The translations under genes were made by a program, and so were the position numbers. The notes below the pieces were generated by a model. It ran no database searches, was not told the origin of the DNA, and saw only the letters and a program-made list of their open reading frames with translations. From NCBI GenBank assembly GCA_903839845.1, contig CAIMEA010000004.1:1-64000 (forward strand): DNA of 64,000 bases, given 5' to 3'. The DNA is from an uncultured Hyphomicrobiales bacterium (GTDB lineage Bacteria > Pseudomonadota > Alphaproteobacteria > Rhizobiales > Xanthobacteraceae). Positions 55,317 to 63,246 of the stretch are shown here, piece by piece (the first letter of the stretch is position 1; each line of letters starts with the position of its first letter).

Positions 55317-56099
55317 CTAGCCGCGCGGTTTGACGCCATAGGCCCGAGCCCAGCCGAGGCAGTCCTCGGTACGGCCGCGCGGGCGATATTCGCAGCCGAC
55401 CCATTCACTGTAACCGAGCCGATCGATCTCGGAAAAGACGAAGGGGTAGTTTATCTCGCCCTGCTCGTCCGGCTCGCACCGCACCGGCACCTGCGAACAC
55501 TGGACGTGGCCGATGATCTTCTGGTGCTTCCTGAAGCGCTCGATCAAATCGCCGCCGACGATCTGCACATGGTAGAAATCGTATTGCAGCCACAGGTTCG
55601 GCTTGCCGACCTTGGCAATGATGTCGGCGCCGTGCTCGACCTGGGACAGGAAATAGCCCGGCTGGTCGCGCGGATTGATCGGCTCGATATAGAGCTTGAT
55701 GTTTTTCTCAGCCGCCAGATCGGCGGCGCGCGTGAGGTTGGCGACGAAGACTTTTTCGGCTTGGGCGCGGTTGCCGGGATCGACCCGGCCGGCCAGACAA
55801 TGAATGGCGGTGGCGCCGATGGTGGTGACGTAATCGAGCGCGTCGCTGAACGATTTGTCCCAGTCGGCCTCGCGGCCGGGCAGCGCGCAAAGGCCGAATT
55901 CGCCGGTTCCGCCTTGCGACGAATTGATGCCGAGCGCGCGCAGCTTATTGCGCTCGAGCGCGCGCTTGAAGTCCGCCGCCGGCACATCCGGGAACCGGCC
56001 CTCGACCGCCGCAAAACCGGCCGCCGCCGCCGCGTCGATGCGCGCCAGCAGAGGGCGATCGGTAAACAGGTAATCGAGGTGCACCGAGAACTTTGGCAT
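55317..56099 (-). CDS. Hydroxypyruvate isomerase family protein (TIM barrel)
   Basis: 260 residues, Hyi/OtnI-type TIM barrel. Landmarks: LDYLFTDRPLLARIDAAAAAGFAAVEGRFP, LCALPGREADW, YIEPINPRDQPGYFLSQ (metal-ligand Glu), WLQYDFYHVQIVGGDL (metal Asp and His), IGHVQCSQVPVRCEPDEGE-type stretch and WVGCEYRPRG. Interconverts hydroxypyruvate and tartronate semialdehyde. ATG 56099 with AGGAG upstream. Divergent from the tartrate-type dehydrogenase, which supplies hydroxypyruvate in the tartrate route. Confidence 0.88.
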   Translation of the reverse strand: MPKFSVHLDYLFTDRPLLARIDAAAAAGFAAVEGRFPDVPAADFKRALERNKLRALGINSSQGGTGEFGLCALPGREADWDKSFSDALDYVTTIGATAIHCLAGRVDPGNRAQAEKVFVANLTRAADLAAEKNIKLYIEPINPRDQPGYFLSQVEHGADIIAKVGKPNLWLQYDFYHVQIVGGDLIERFRKHQKIIGHVQCSQVPVRCEPDEQGEINYPFVFSEIDRLGYSEWVGCEYRPRGRTEDCLGWARAYGVKPRG

Positions 56100-56189
56100 G
56101 ATCTGCTCCTTGCGTGGCCGCACGCGCCGGTATTCATTACCCATCCAAACGTTTCGCGCCAGCCCAACACGGCAACCAGAGAAAACACC

Positions 56190-57275
56190 ATGGCCGCCAA
56201 CTCCGCTTTTCACATCGCCGTCTTGCCCGGCGACGGCATCGGCCATGAAGTCACCAAACCGGCGCTTGACGTGCTGCGGCGCATCGAGGACACGACGCCG
56301 AGCCTGAAATTCCGTTTCAGCGAGCGGCCCGCCGGCGCCGAGGAATACAAGGCGACCGGCAAGTCGATGTCGGCAGAGACCATCAAATTGTGCGGCGAGG
56401 CGGACGCAATTTTTCTCGGCGCCTGCGGCCTGCCGAGCGTGCGCTATCCGGACAATACCGAGATCATGCCGCAGGTCGAACTGCGCTTCATCTACGATCT
56501 CTATGCCGGGGTGCGGCCGGCGCGACTGATCCCCGGTGTGCCGTCGCCGATCGTCGGCGCGGATAAGCACGGCATCGACTTTGTGCTCATTCGCGAATCG
56601 ACCGAGGGGCTGTTCGCCTCGATGGGCAAGGGTGTCACCACGCATGACGACGCGCGCGAGACTCTGGTCGTCACCCGCAAGACCACCGAGCGGCTGTTCG
56701 ACTTCTCATTGCATCTGGCCGAGCGGCGCAAGAAGCGCGGCAAGCCCGGACGCTTGACGCTGGTCGACAAGGCCAATGTGTTCAAGGCCTTCAACTGGCA
56801 GCGCGACATCTTCAACGAGCGCAAGCCGAAATTCCCCGACGTTGCGACCGACATGCTCTATGTCGACGCCTGCGCCGCGCTGATGGTGAAAAAACCGTGG
56901 GACTTCGACGTCATGGTGATGGAGAACATGTTCGGCGACATTCTCTCCGACCTCGCCGCCGGATTGATCGGCGGTCTCGGCATCGCGCCGTCGGCGGATA
57001 TCGGCGACACGCACGCTGTGTTCCAGCCGTGCCACGGCACCGCGCCGGACATCATGGGCCAGGGCAAGGCCAATCCGACAGCGATGATCTTGTCCGCCGC
57101 GATGATGCTCGACTGGCTCGCCGATAAGCACGACCATGCGCCCGCCGCCGAGGCCGCGCAACGCATCGAGCGCGCCGTCGATTCCGCCTATGCGTCAGGC
57201 TTGAAGCCGATGGAATATGGCGGCAACGACGGCACCGCGGCGATCACCAAGGCGGTGATGACAGCGCTGGGGTAA
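56190..57275 (+). CDS. Isocitrate/isopropylmalate-family dehydrogenase (tartrate or D-malate type)
   Basis: 361 residues of the beta-decarboxylating dehydrogenase family. Landmarks: IAVLPGDGIGHEV, ELRFIYDLYAGVRPARL (substrate arginines), FVLIRESTEGLF, LVDKANVFKAFNWQRDIFNE and MVMENMFGDILSDLAAGLIGGLGIAPSADIG (metal Asp), AVFQPCHGTAPDIMGQGKANPTAMILSAAMML. The RESTEGL segment is unlike LeuB and closer to tartrate/D-malate enzymes, though that is not certain. ATG 56190; 90 nt from the divergent isomerase start. Confidence 0.85.
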   Translation: MAANSAFHIAVLPGDGIGHEVTKPALDVLRRIEDTTPSLKFRFSERPAGAEEYKATGKSMSAETIKLCGEADAIFLGACGLPSVRYPDNTEIMPQVELRFIYDLYAGVRPARLIPGVPSPIVGADKHGIDFVLIRESTEGLFASMGKGVTTHDDARETLVVTRKTTERLFDFSLHLAERRKKRGKPGRLTLVDKANVFKAFNWQRDIFNERKPKFPDVATDMLYVDACAALMVKKPWDFDVMVMENMFGDILSDLAAGLIGGLGIAPSADIGDTHAVFQPCHGTAPDIMGQGKANPTAMILSAAMMLDWLADKHDHAPAAEAAQRIERAVDSAYASGLKPMEYGGNDGTAAITKAVMTALG

Positions 57276-57346
57276 CGCCCGCGCGGTCGAATAAATATCT
57301 GAATTACTTTGTTTTTTTACCGGATGCCGCACCCCCGGTCGGGGGG

Positions 57347-57375
57347 CTTGAAATCAAAAAACGCCGTTCCTAAAT
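57347..57375 (+). promoter_or_regulatory. RpoH (heat-shock sigma) promoter of hsp20
   Basis: CTTG at 57347-57350 and CCTAAAT at 57369-57375 are separated by 18 bases. Alphaproteobacterial RpoH promoters read CTTG-N17/18-CYTATNT, so only one base of the -10 differs. Transcription would start near 57383, giving an 89-base leader that contains the ROSE-like element. Confidence 0.7.
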
Positions 57376-57382
57376 CGATCGC

Positions 57383-57474
57383 CGCCAGGCGCTCGATCGA
57401 GGCTTGGTGCGGGCGTCGGCGGGTGTCCGGCGTACTGCTCGTACCCATGTTGCTCAACGGAGGATGTGGCTATG
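57383..57474 (+). ncRNA. ROSE-like RNA thermometer in the hsp20 leader
   Basis: The last hairpin has TTGCTCA (57450-57456) followed two bases later by GGAGGAT (57459-57465); TTGCT opposite the Shine-Dalgarno GGAGG is the conserved heart of ROSE elements, including the one before Bradyrhizobium hspA. Flanking CAT (57446-57448) and ATG (57464-57466) extend the stem. Upstream GC-rich segments form one or two support hairpins. At heat-shock temperature the stem melts and exposes the ribosome site. Confidence 0.8.
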
Positions 57475-57972
57475 AGGAACTATGATTTTGCTCCCCTGTG
57501 GCGGTCGAGCATCGGCTTCGACCGCATGTTCGATCTCATCAACAACACGCAGTTGCTCGAAGGGCCGGACAACTATCCGCCCTACGACATCGTCCGAACC
57601 GGCGATGAGTCCTACCGCATTTCGCTGGCGGTTGCCGGCTTTGCGGAAGACGACATCACGGTAACGGCTCAGCAGAACCTTCTGACCGTGACCGGACGGA
57701 AGACCGAGGAGAAAACGGAGACGCCGGCCAAGGACTTTCTCTATCGCGGCATCTCGGCCCGCGCCTTCGAGCGCAAGTTCAGTCTTGAGGACCATGTCGA
57801 GGTCGAGAAGGCCCTTTACGAGAACGGCCTCCTGCAAATCGATCTGGTGCGAAGAATTCCCGAGGCGATGAAGCCGCGGCGGATTGAAATAGCCGCGGCC
57901 CAGGACGCCCGGGAGGCCGGCAAAGACAAGCCGATCGACAAGACAGCCGAGCGCTTGCGCATCGCGTCCTGA
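57472..57972 (+). CDS. Small heat-shock protein (Hsp20/IbpA family)
   Basis: 166 residues. The N-terminus RNYDFAPLWRSSIGFDRMFDLI is typical of rhizobial class A small heat-shock proteins; the alpha-crystallin domain spans YPPYDIVRTGDESYRISLAVAGFAEDDI to the C-terminal ENGLLQIDLVRRIPEAMKPRRIEI, ending the core with the I-x-I/V-like tail. A holdase chaperone. ATG 57472 after AGGA; a GTG start at 57466 is less likely. Controlled by the RpoH promoter and ROSE element upstream. Confidence 0.95.
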   Translation: MRNYDFAPLWRSSIGFDRMFDLINNTQLLEGPDNYPPYDIVRTGDESYRISLAVAGFAEDDITVTAQQNLLTVTGRKTEEKTETPAKDFLYRGISARAFERKFSLEDHVEVEKALYENGLLQIDLVRRIPEAMKPRRIEIAAAQDAREAGKDKPIDKTAERLRIAS

Positions 57973-57998
57973 CGCGGGCGGTCGCGCTCGAAGGCGTT

Positions 57999-58046
57999 GA
58001 GGTGGCCCGGCCATTCACGCGGGCCACCTCCTGCTTGGAAAGGAGG
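57999..58046 (+). promoter_or_regulatory. Two mutually exclusive hairpins between hsp20 and the next gene
   Basis: Hairpin 1: GAGGTGGCCCG (57999-58009) with CGGGCCACCTC (58020-58030), an 11-pair perfect stem. Hairpin 2: CCTCCT (58027-58032) with AGGAGG (58041-58046), which is the Shine-Dalgarno of the next gene. They share bases 58027-58030, so hairpin 1 frees the ribosome site and hairpin 2 hides it. Also a likely 3' end or processing structure for hsp20 mRNA. Confidence 0.55.
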
Positions 58047-58053
58047 AATGACA

Positions 58054-58446
58054 ATGAGCGAACAGCTGAACCCATCTGAAAAATTCGCGCGACGCCGCCG
58101 TGCCGGCGATGACGCGTTCGATCTTGACGCGCTGCTCCATCCGGCGTCGGCCTTCGTGCATCCCGACCAGGTGGTCAACGATTCCGATCTCACATTGAAC
58201 GAAAAGCGGGCCATTCTTGCCTCATGGGCCTCGGATGCCTGCGCGGTGGAGGCGGCACCGGCGCTGCGGCAAAGCGCGGGCGGCCGCGTGGTGCGATTCG
58301 ATGAGATCATGGACGCGCTGCGGACCCTCGACCGGCAACAGGCGGCGACTGCGGACGTGGCCCGCTTCCGGCGCGCGCCGCGCTGGATGCGGCCGTTGGG
58401 CCGCGGTCGCAGCGGCCGCGACGATCAAGGCTCACCACTGATTTGA
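58054..58446 (+). CDS. Conserved small protein encoded downstream of hsp20
   Basis: 130 residues. The stretch FDLDALLHPASAFVHPDQVVNDSDLTLNEKRAILASWASDACAVEAAPALRQ is conserved next to small heat-shock genes in Bradyrhizobium-type genomes, as far as I recall. Soluble, basic C-terminus. Function unknown. The ATG at 58054 is seven bases after AGGAGG; the ATG at 58048 is too close. Part of the heat-shock transcript. Confidence 0.8.
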   Translation: MSEQLNPSEKFARRRRAGDDAFDLDALLHPASAFVHPDQVVNDSDLTLNEKRAILASWASDACAVEAAPALRQSAGGRVVRFDEIMDALRTLDRQQAATADVARFRRAPRWMRPLGRGRSGRDDQGSPLI

Positions 58447-58458
58447 CGGAGGCGCACC

Positions 58459-58539
58459 ATGTTGCTCGCCACCGCTTTTGTGTTGTCGGTCTGCCTGGCC
58501 GTCGCGGCTGTCGTGATCGAGCGGCAAACCGAGGCCTGA
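58459..58539 (+). CDS. 26-residue single-helix membrane microprotein
   Basis: A short frame from ATG 58459 to TGA 58537-58539: MLLATAFVLSVCLAVAA, then VVIERQTEA. GGAGG lies eight bases before the ATG. The 17 N-terminal residues are hydrophobic enough for one membrane helix. It starts 13 nt after the upstream stop and precedes the next start by 15 nt. Not identifiable by homology at this length; the strong ribosome site and spacing are the evidence. Confidence 0.6.
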   Translation: MLLATAFVLSVCLAVAAVVIERQTEA

Positions 58540-58553
58540 TCGGAGCCGCCCCG

Positions 58554-58748
58554 ATGCAAACCGCCGATATCATCGATCGCTACATCGTCGGACGCGACAG
58601 AAATGTCGTGCGCGTCGCCTTCGACCGGCGCGATCCAGATCCGCCAACGCCAAAATTTCCCGGCGGCGCCGCCTTGCGCCAGTGTCACAACGATGATTCC
58701 GCCGAGCTGACGGACAACGCAGCGATTGGGGTGTCGGCGCTGGGCTAG
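58554..58748 (+). CDS. Small hypothetical protein, last gene of the heat-shock cassette
   Basis: 64 residues. ATG 58554 with GGAG at 58542-58545. Sequence opens MQTADIIDRYIVGRDRNVVRVAFDRRDPDPPTPKF and ends ELTDNAAIGVSALG. No family recognised; no membrane segment. It may be a genuine small protein, judged by its position after the microprotein and its ribosome site. Confidence 0.55.
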   Translation: MQTADIIDRYIVGRDRNVVRVAFDRRDPDPPTPKFPGGAALRQCHNDDSAELTDNAAIGVSALG

Positions 58749-58754
58749 CAATCG

Positions 58755-58785
58755 CAAAAAAACAGGCCGCCTCGCGGCGGCCTGT
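58755..58785 (-). terminator. Intrinsic terminator, minus strand
   Basis: ACAGGCCGCC and GGCGGCCTGT pair perfectly (58762-58771 with 58776-58785) around TCGC. On the minus strand a run of seven T follows (58756-58762). It lies 30 bases beyond the stop of the DUF2171 gene and also ends the convergent heat-shock transcript region. Confidence 0.82.
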
Positions 58786-58814
58786 CTAAATGCGTACAGC
58801 GAGCGCGACGGGCT

Positions 58815-59054
58815 TTACGCCTTTTCTTCTTCCATCGTCACCGCGACATCGGCATTGGCCGAGAGGCGGACCTTTTGGCCTTCCACTTCGGCGACCAGTC
58901 CGAGATCGATGAAGTGGTGATGGCCTTTGTGCGTGCCCTCACCGCTGTCGGCCTTGGTCAGTTTGATCTTCTTGCCTTCGACCTTGTCGACGGTTCCAAT
59001 ATGAACGCCATCGGCGCCGATGACTTCCATATGTTCTTTAATGTCGTTCTTCAT
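58815..59054 (-). CDS. DUF2171 small protein
   Basis: 79 residues. The family pattern is KEHMEVIGADGVHIGTVDKVEGKKIKLTKADSG, then HHHFIDLGLVAEVEGQKVRLSANADVAVT, a PRC-barrel-like small fold. Function unknown; often found near stress genes. ATG 59054. Its own terminator follows. Confidence 0.87.
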   Translation of the reverse strand: MKNDIKEHMEVIGADGVHIGTVDKVEGKKIKLTKADSGEGTHKGHHHFIDLGLVAEVEGQKVRLSANADVAVTMEEEKA

Positions 59055-59121
59055 TGAATTTGTCCTTAGTGGTCTGCGCTAACGCGCCACAAAGGATTTG
59101 GTTCAACCGATCTGGCGACGG

Positions 59122-60936
59122 CTAGAATTCCTTCCAGTCGTCGTTGACGGCGGTGGCCAGCGCAGTCTGCATGCCACGCGCCCCGCCCCCGGATGCGGTC
59201 CGCTTGAGCGCCGCGCCGGGACGCTTCTGCGCAGCCGGACCGCGCGACGGCGGAGTGGCTTGACGCGACGCCGGCCGTTCGGCCGGCTCCCGGGCCTGCG
59301 GCGCCGATGCGCGGAATTCGGAACCGTGGGCGATCTGGAAGAAGGCGACCTGGTCGTCCATCGCCTTGGCCTGGAATTCCAGGGTCTTGGCGGTGGCAGC
59401 GTTTTCCTCGACCAAAGCCGAGTTCTGCTGCGTCACCTCGTCCATCTGGGTGAGCGCCTTGTTGATCTGCTCGATGCCGGTCGCCTGTTCGATCGAGGCG
59501 TTGGCGATGTCGGAGACGACAGCGGCGACCTTCTTGATCGAGTCGACGATCTCGGTGAGCGACACGCCGGCGCGATTGACGAGCTCGACGCCGTCCTTGA
59601 CCTGGCCGTTCGAGTTAGTGATCAGGTCCTTGATGTCTTTCGCCGCCTGCGACGAGCGCTGGGCCAGACTACGCACTTCCGAGGCGACGACGGCGAAGCC
59701 ACGGCCGGCTTCGCCGGCGCGCGCCGCTTCGACCGCCGCATTGAGCGCCAGCAAATTGGTCTGGCGGGCGATCTCGTCGATGACGCCGATGATGTCGGAG
59801 ATCTTGCGCGACGACTCCTCGATCTTCGCCATGGCTTCGACAGCCTGAGCGACGACCTTGCCGCCACGATCGGCGACTTCGCGGGTGGCGTTCGCATCGG
59901 AGTTCGCCATCTGCGCGCTTTCGGCGTTTTTCTTCACGGTGGCGGACAGCTCTTCCATCGCGGCGGACGTTTCTTCCAGGCTGGCGGCCTGTTCCTCGGT
60001 GCGCTGCGACAGGTCGGTGGTCGAGGTCGAAATCTCGGCCGAGGCGTTGGTAACCTCGCGGCCGGAATTCTTGATATTGCCGATGGTGGCGGAAACCTTC
60101 TGTGCCATCAGCTGAACCGCATCGGCGATCTGGCCGACTTCGTCCTTGCGGCCGGTGCCGGGGACGGAGATGGCGAAGTTGCCGCCTGCGACGTCTTCGA
60201 GGGGGCTTATCAGCGCGCGCAACGGGCGAGCGATCGCGATCGATCCGAACACGGCGGTCAGGATCGTGATGAGGATGGTCAAGGCTCCAAAAACGATGGC
60301 GGTCGTGGCCGAGAAGCTGATGGCCTGTTGGGCCTCGGCCTGCGACCGATCGGCGGCCTTCGACGTGGCTTCAACGATTTCGTCGGCGGCCTTGATGATG
60401 CCGAGCGCGGCTGGAATGGCCACCGGCGCCGCATTCTCAATCATCGTGCCGAGTTCCTTCAAGCGCGCCGCGTCGGTCTGCGACCGCTCGCCGGCGCCGG
60501 CTTTCGATTGAATAGCTAGCATTTCGCGACGCAAGGCGGAATTGTTGACTGTGATCTTGGCGTAGAGCGCAGCGTCGGCTTTCATTTTCTTGATTTGCTC
60601 AACCACCGAGGCGGTGGTGGCCGCAGCGGCAATGCGATCGATAATCTTCTCGAACCCGGCATGCTCCTTATTGATTTCGTTGCCCTGCTCTTCCAGAGCC
60701 TTGGGATCGTCGGCGTAACGGACATAGAGGGCTGCGACGCGCATGCCGCGGATCGCCGCCTTGGCCATCGCCGCGTCAAGCGCCATTTGGGCGCGCCGGT
60801 TTGTCGTGTCGTTGGCGGATTTAATAGTGCCCGCCGACATCATCTGACTGACGATCAGAATGACAACCAGCAGAATCGTGATGCCCGACATGATTGCCAG
60901 TTTTGTGCCGATGCGAATATTTGAAAGGCTAAGCAT
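59122..60936 (-). CDS. Methyl-accepting chemotaxis protein
   Basis: 604 residues. TM1 about 12-31, a periplasmic four-helix sensor (35-205), TM2 208-232, HAMP 233-285, then the signalling domain with [24 protein letters not shown] hairpin tip and a C-terminal linker rich in Ala/Pro/Arg ending NDDWKEF. The final DWKEF fits the x-W-x-x-F pentapeptide that tethers CheR/CheB. Ligand unknown. ATG 60936. No che genes are nearby, so it relies on a central array. Confidence 0.95.
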   Translation of the reverse strand: MLSLSNIRIGTKLAIMSGITILLVVILIVSQMMSAGTIKSANDTTNRRAQMALDAAMAKAAIRGMRVAALYVRYADDPKALEEQGNEINKEHAGFEKIIDRIAAAATTASVVEQIKKMKADAALYAKITVNNSALRREMLAIQSKAGAGERSQTDAARLKELGTMIENAAPVAIPAALGIIKAADEIVEATSKAADRSQAEAQQAISFSATTAIVFGALTILITILTAVFGSIAIARPLRALISPLEDVAGGNFAISVPGTGRKDEVGQIADAVQLMAQKVSATIGNIKNSGREVTNASAEISTSTTDLSQRTEEQAASLEETSAAMEELSATVKKNAESAQMANSDANATREVADRGGKVVAQAVEAMAKIEESSRKISDIIGVIDEIARQTNLLALNAAVEAARAGEAGRGFAVVASEVRSLAQRSSQAAKDIKDLITNSNGQVKDGVELVNRAGVSLTEIVDSIKKVAAVVSDIANASIEQATGIEQINKALTQMDEVTQQNSALVEENAATAKTLEFQAKAMDDQVAFFQIAHGSEFRASAPQAREPAERPASRQATPPSRGPAAQKRPGAALKRTASGGGARGMQTALATAVNDDWKEF

Positions 60937-61519
60937 TTCAAGCGGTCCTGGTTATGGATTCCGACCGCAAAGACAGGTGGATCAAGTCAGCCCGTATACT
61001 GAACCGGCGCTTTGTTGGCTTGACCCGCTCGCGGCAAAAACGACACGTGAATTCCTGGCTTGGAACCTATGAAAACCGCATGGAGAATTGGTTTAATTAC
61101 ATCCAATTGCATATCGACACGTGAAATCAATAAACTGGATTGCCAAGCCGGCGCCGTCGCGCGGCTTTAACATCATAAATTCGGATCGGCGGTGTATCGC
61201 TACCGCTTGCCGATCGCCGCGATGACGCGCGGCAACACCGCCGCGGCGACACGGCTATGCGAAGCCGCGGCGGTCGCAACAGGTGCCGAAAGAATGCTGC
61301 GGCGCACAATTGTACCGGGTGCATCGCGGATTCGTATTCACATGCCGCCTTTGTTGTAATCTCGCGCGAGCGGTATCGATTTGCCGGCTGCCGATAACCA
61401 TCTCTAAATTGTTAAATGTCGATTTCTGTGTGTGATTCCGCGCATCAATGATAAATAAAACAATAATAAGTTCTCTTCTGGCGTGCGCGGAAGAGATGCG
61501 CACTTAGGGAGTGTTTTGT
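60937..61519. promoter_or_regulatory. 583-base control region between the chemoreceptor and the synthase fusion
   Basis: No credible gene. It holds two copies of CGACACGTGAA (61041-61051 and 61115-61125) with palindromic CACGTG cores 74 bases apart, and an inverted repeat AATTGG (61086-61091)/CCAATT (61103-61108) between them. The last 130 bases before the synthase are distinctly AT-rich (for example ATAAATAAAACAATAATAAG at 61450-61469), unlike the neighbourhood. Both flanking genes diverge from here. Confidence 0.5.
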
Positions 61520-63229
61520 ATGCGTGAGTTGAGAAGCGTTGCCGCGTGGCTGGCCGAGGGCACGCCGCACCAACTTGACTATGTCGAAACGCTGCCAAAT
61601 CCGACGTTTCGCGCCTACGGACAAGAGCAGGTCTCCTTCAGTAGCAATAATTATCTCGCGCTGTCGGCCAGCCCGCGGTTGATCGCCGCGGCGCATGAGG
61701 GCGTCACGCGCTATGGCGTCGGCAATTGCGAGTCCCGCTTGCTCGGCGGCAATCTCGAAATCTACGACGCCCTGGAGCGAAAAATCGCCAAGCTCAAGCA
61801 TAAAGAAAGCGCGGTGCTGTTCGCCACCGGCTATCTGACCAATCTCGGCGTACTGTCGTCGATACCGCGCACCGGCCAGTATGCGCGCATCTACGGCTAC
61901 CGCGCGCAGGGCGTCCATACTTACGCCTACTTCAGCGATGAATTCAATCACCTCAGCATCCGCGAAGGCATGCGCAACTCAGGCGCCGAACGCCACACCT
62001 ACCGCCACGGCGATCTCAATCATCTCGAAGCGCTGCTGCGCAAATCGACGACCAGCAGCCGCATCATCGTCACCGATGGCGTGTTCAGCCAGGACGGCGA
62101 CATCGCCGACCTGCCGGGCTTGCTGGCGCTGGCCGAACGTTACGACGCAATGGTCTATGTCGACGACGCGCACGGCACCGGCGTGCTTGGCCAGAACGGC
62201 GAGGGTACGAGCGAACACTTCGGCGTCAAGAGCGCGCGGCTCATCCAGATGGGCACGCTGAGCAAGGCTTACGGCGCCATCGGCGGATTCATCGCCACCG
62301 AAGCGGCGGTGGCCGAGGTTCTGCGGCTGTCGTGCGCGGCCTATGGCTTCACCTCAACGCTGCCGCCCGATCAAGCGCTCGCTGTCAGCGCGGCGATGGA
62401 TGCTGTGCTCGATGAGCCGCAGCGGCGTCAACGCCTGTGGGACAACCAGCGCTATTTCGTCTCGCGTATGGCCGAGCTGTCGTACAAGCTGGTATCGACG
62501 CAAACGCCCATCGTGCCGATCATGATCGGCGATGAAGCGCTGGCCGACACCGTCGCTGGGCGGTTGCGCGACGAAGGCATGCATGTCGACGCGGTAAAAT
62601 TTCCAGCGGTTTCGATGCACAAGGCGCGGCTGCGCATTCAGCTTAATGCCGGTCATACGCGCGCCCAAATCGATCATCTGGTTGATGTGCTGGACGCCAA
62701 CCAGGATCTTGCCCATGGCAAGCGGCCGGAGACAAAGCCGCGCGTCTTTGCCAGCACGACTTCCGGAGCCAACGATAATCGCCCCTGGGCAGTGGCGGCT
62801 TTCAGCGTGCTGTCGAATGCGGCTAAGGCGAATTTTCATCGCGTGCGCGGCGCAGCCGTGGACCTGGCCGGCAATATTGTCGCTTCATTGACGGCGCGGC
62901 TCCCCAGTCTCGGCGCCTCGCTCAACCTGGTCACCATCGCAAGCGCAATCCTGGTGGCGATCGACCTGTATTTCGACGTGCCGCATCTGGTATTCGCTTA
63001 TCTGCTGCCGATCGGCTTTGTCGCCGTCAAATTCGGCCGGTTCTCCGGACTTGTCGCAACGGTGGTGAGCTGCGCCTGTACAGCGCTCTTGTTGTATGAG
63101 CCGCTGTTCAGTTTCGTCATCGACGACCGGGTCGAGATCATCGAATTGGCCGTTTTCGCAGCCTTCGCGCTGGCGATCGTCTATGTCGCAAGCGCGGGCC
63201 AGGCCACGCCCGCTACCCGCCGCGCCTAA
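61520..63229 (+). CDS. Alpha-oxoamine synthase fused to a DUF4118 membrane domain
   Basis: 569 residues. Residues 1-395 are a PLP alpha-oxoamine synthase (kin of BioF, KBL, ALAS, SPT and CqsA): FSSNNYLALS (40-49), RLLGGNLEIYDALERKIAKL, DEFNHLS with H144, VDDAHGTGVLG (D215-H218), the Schiff-base lysine K249 in TLSKAYG and ARLRIQLNAGHT (369-380). It joins an acyl-CoA and an amino acid with decarboxylation. A linker (396-460) leads to a KdpD-like DUF4118 domain of four helices (about 468-560). An insertion at 115-138 is unusual for the family. ATG 61520 follows AGGGAG. Product unknown. Confidence 0.85.
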   Translation: MRELRSVAAWLAEGTPHQLDYVETLPNPTFRAYGQEQVSFSSNNYLALSASPRLIAAAHEGVTRYGVGNCESRLLGGNLEIYDALERKIAKLKHKESAVLFATGYLTNLGVLSSIPRTGQYARIYGYRAQGVHTYAYFSDEFNHLSIREGMRNSGAERHTYRHGDLNHLEALLRKSTTSSRIIVTDGVFSQDGDIADLPGLLALAERYDAMVYVDDAHGTGVLGQNGEGTSEHFGVKSARLIQMGTLSKAYGAIGGFIATEAAVAEVLRLSCAAYGFTSTLPPDQALAVSAAMDAVLDEPQRRQRLWDNQRYFVSRMAELSYKLVSTQTPIVPIMIGDEALADTVAGRLRDEGMHVDAVKFPAVSMHKARLRIQLNAGHTRAQIDHLVDVLDANQDLAHGKRPETKPRVFASTTSGANDNRPWAVAAFSVLSNAAKANFHRVRGAAVDLAGNIVASLTARLPSLGASLNLVTIASAILVAIDLYFDVPHLVFAYLLPIGFVAVKFGRFSGLVATVVSCACTALLLYEPLFSFVIDDRVEIIELAVFAAFALAIVYVASAGQATPATRRA

Positions 63230-63246
63230 CGCGCGGCGGCTAGCCG

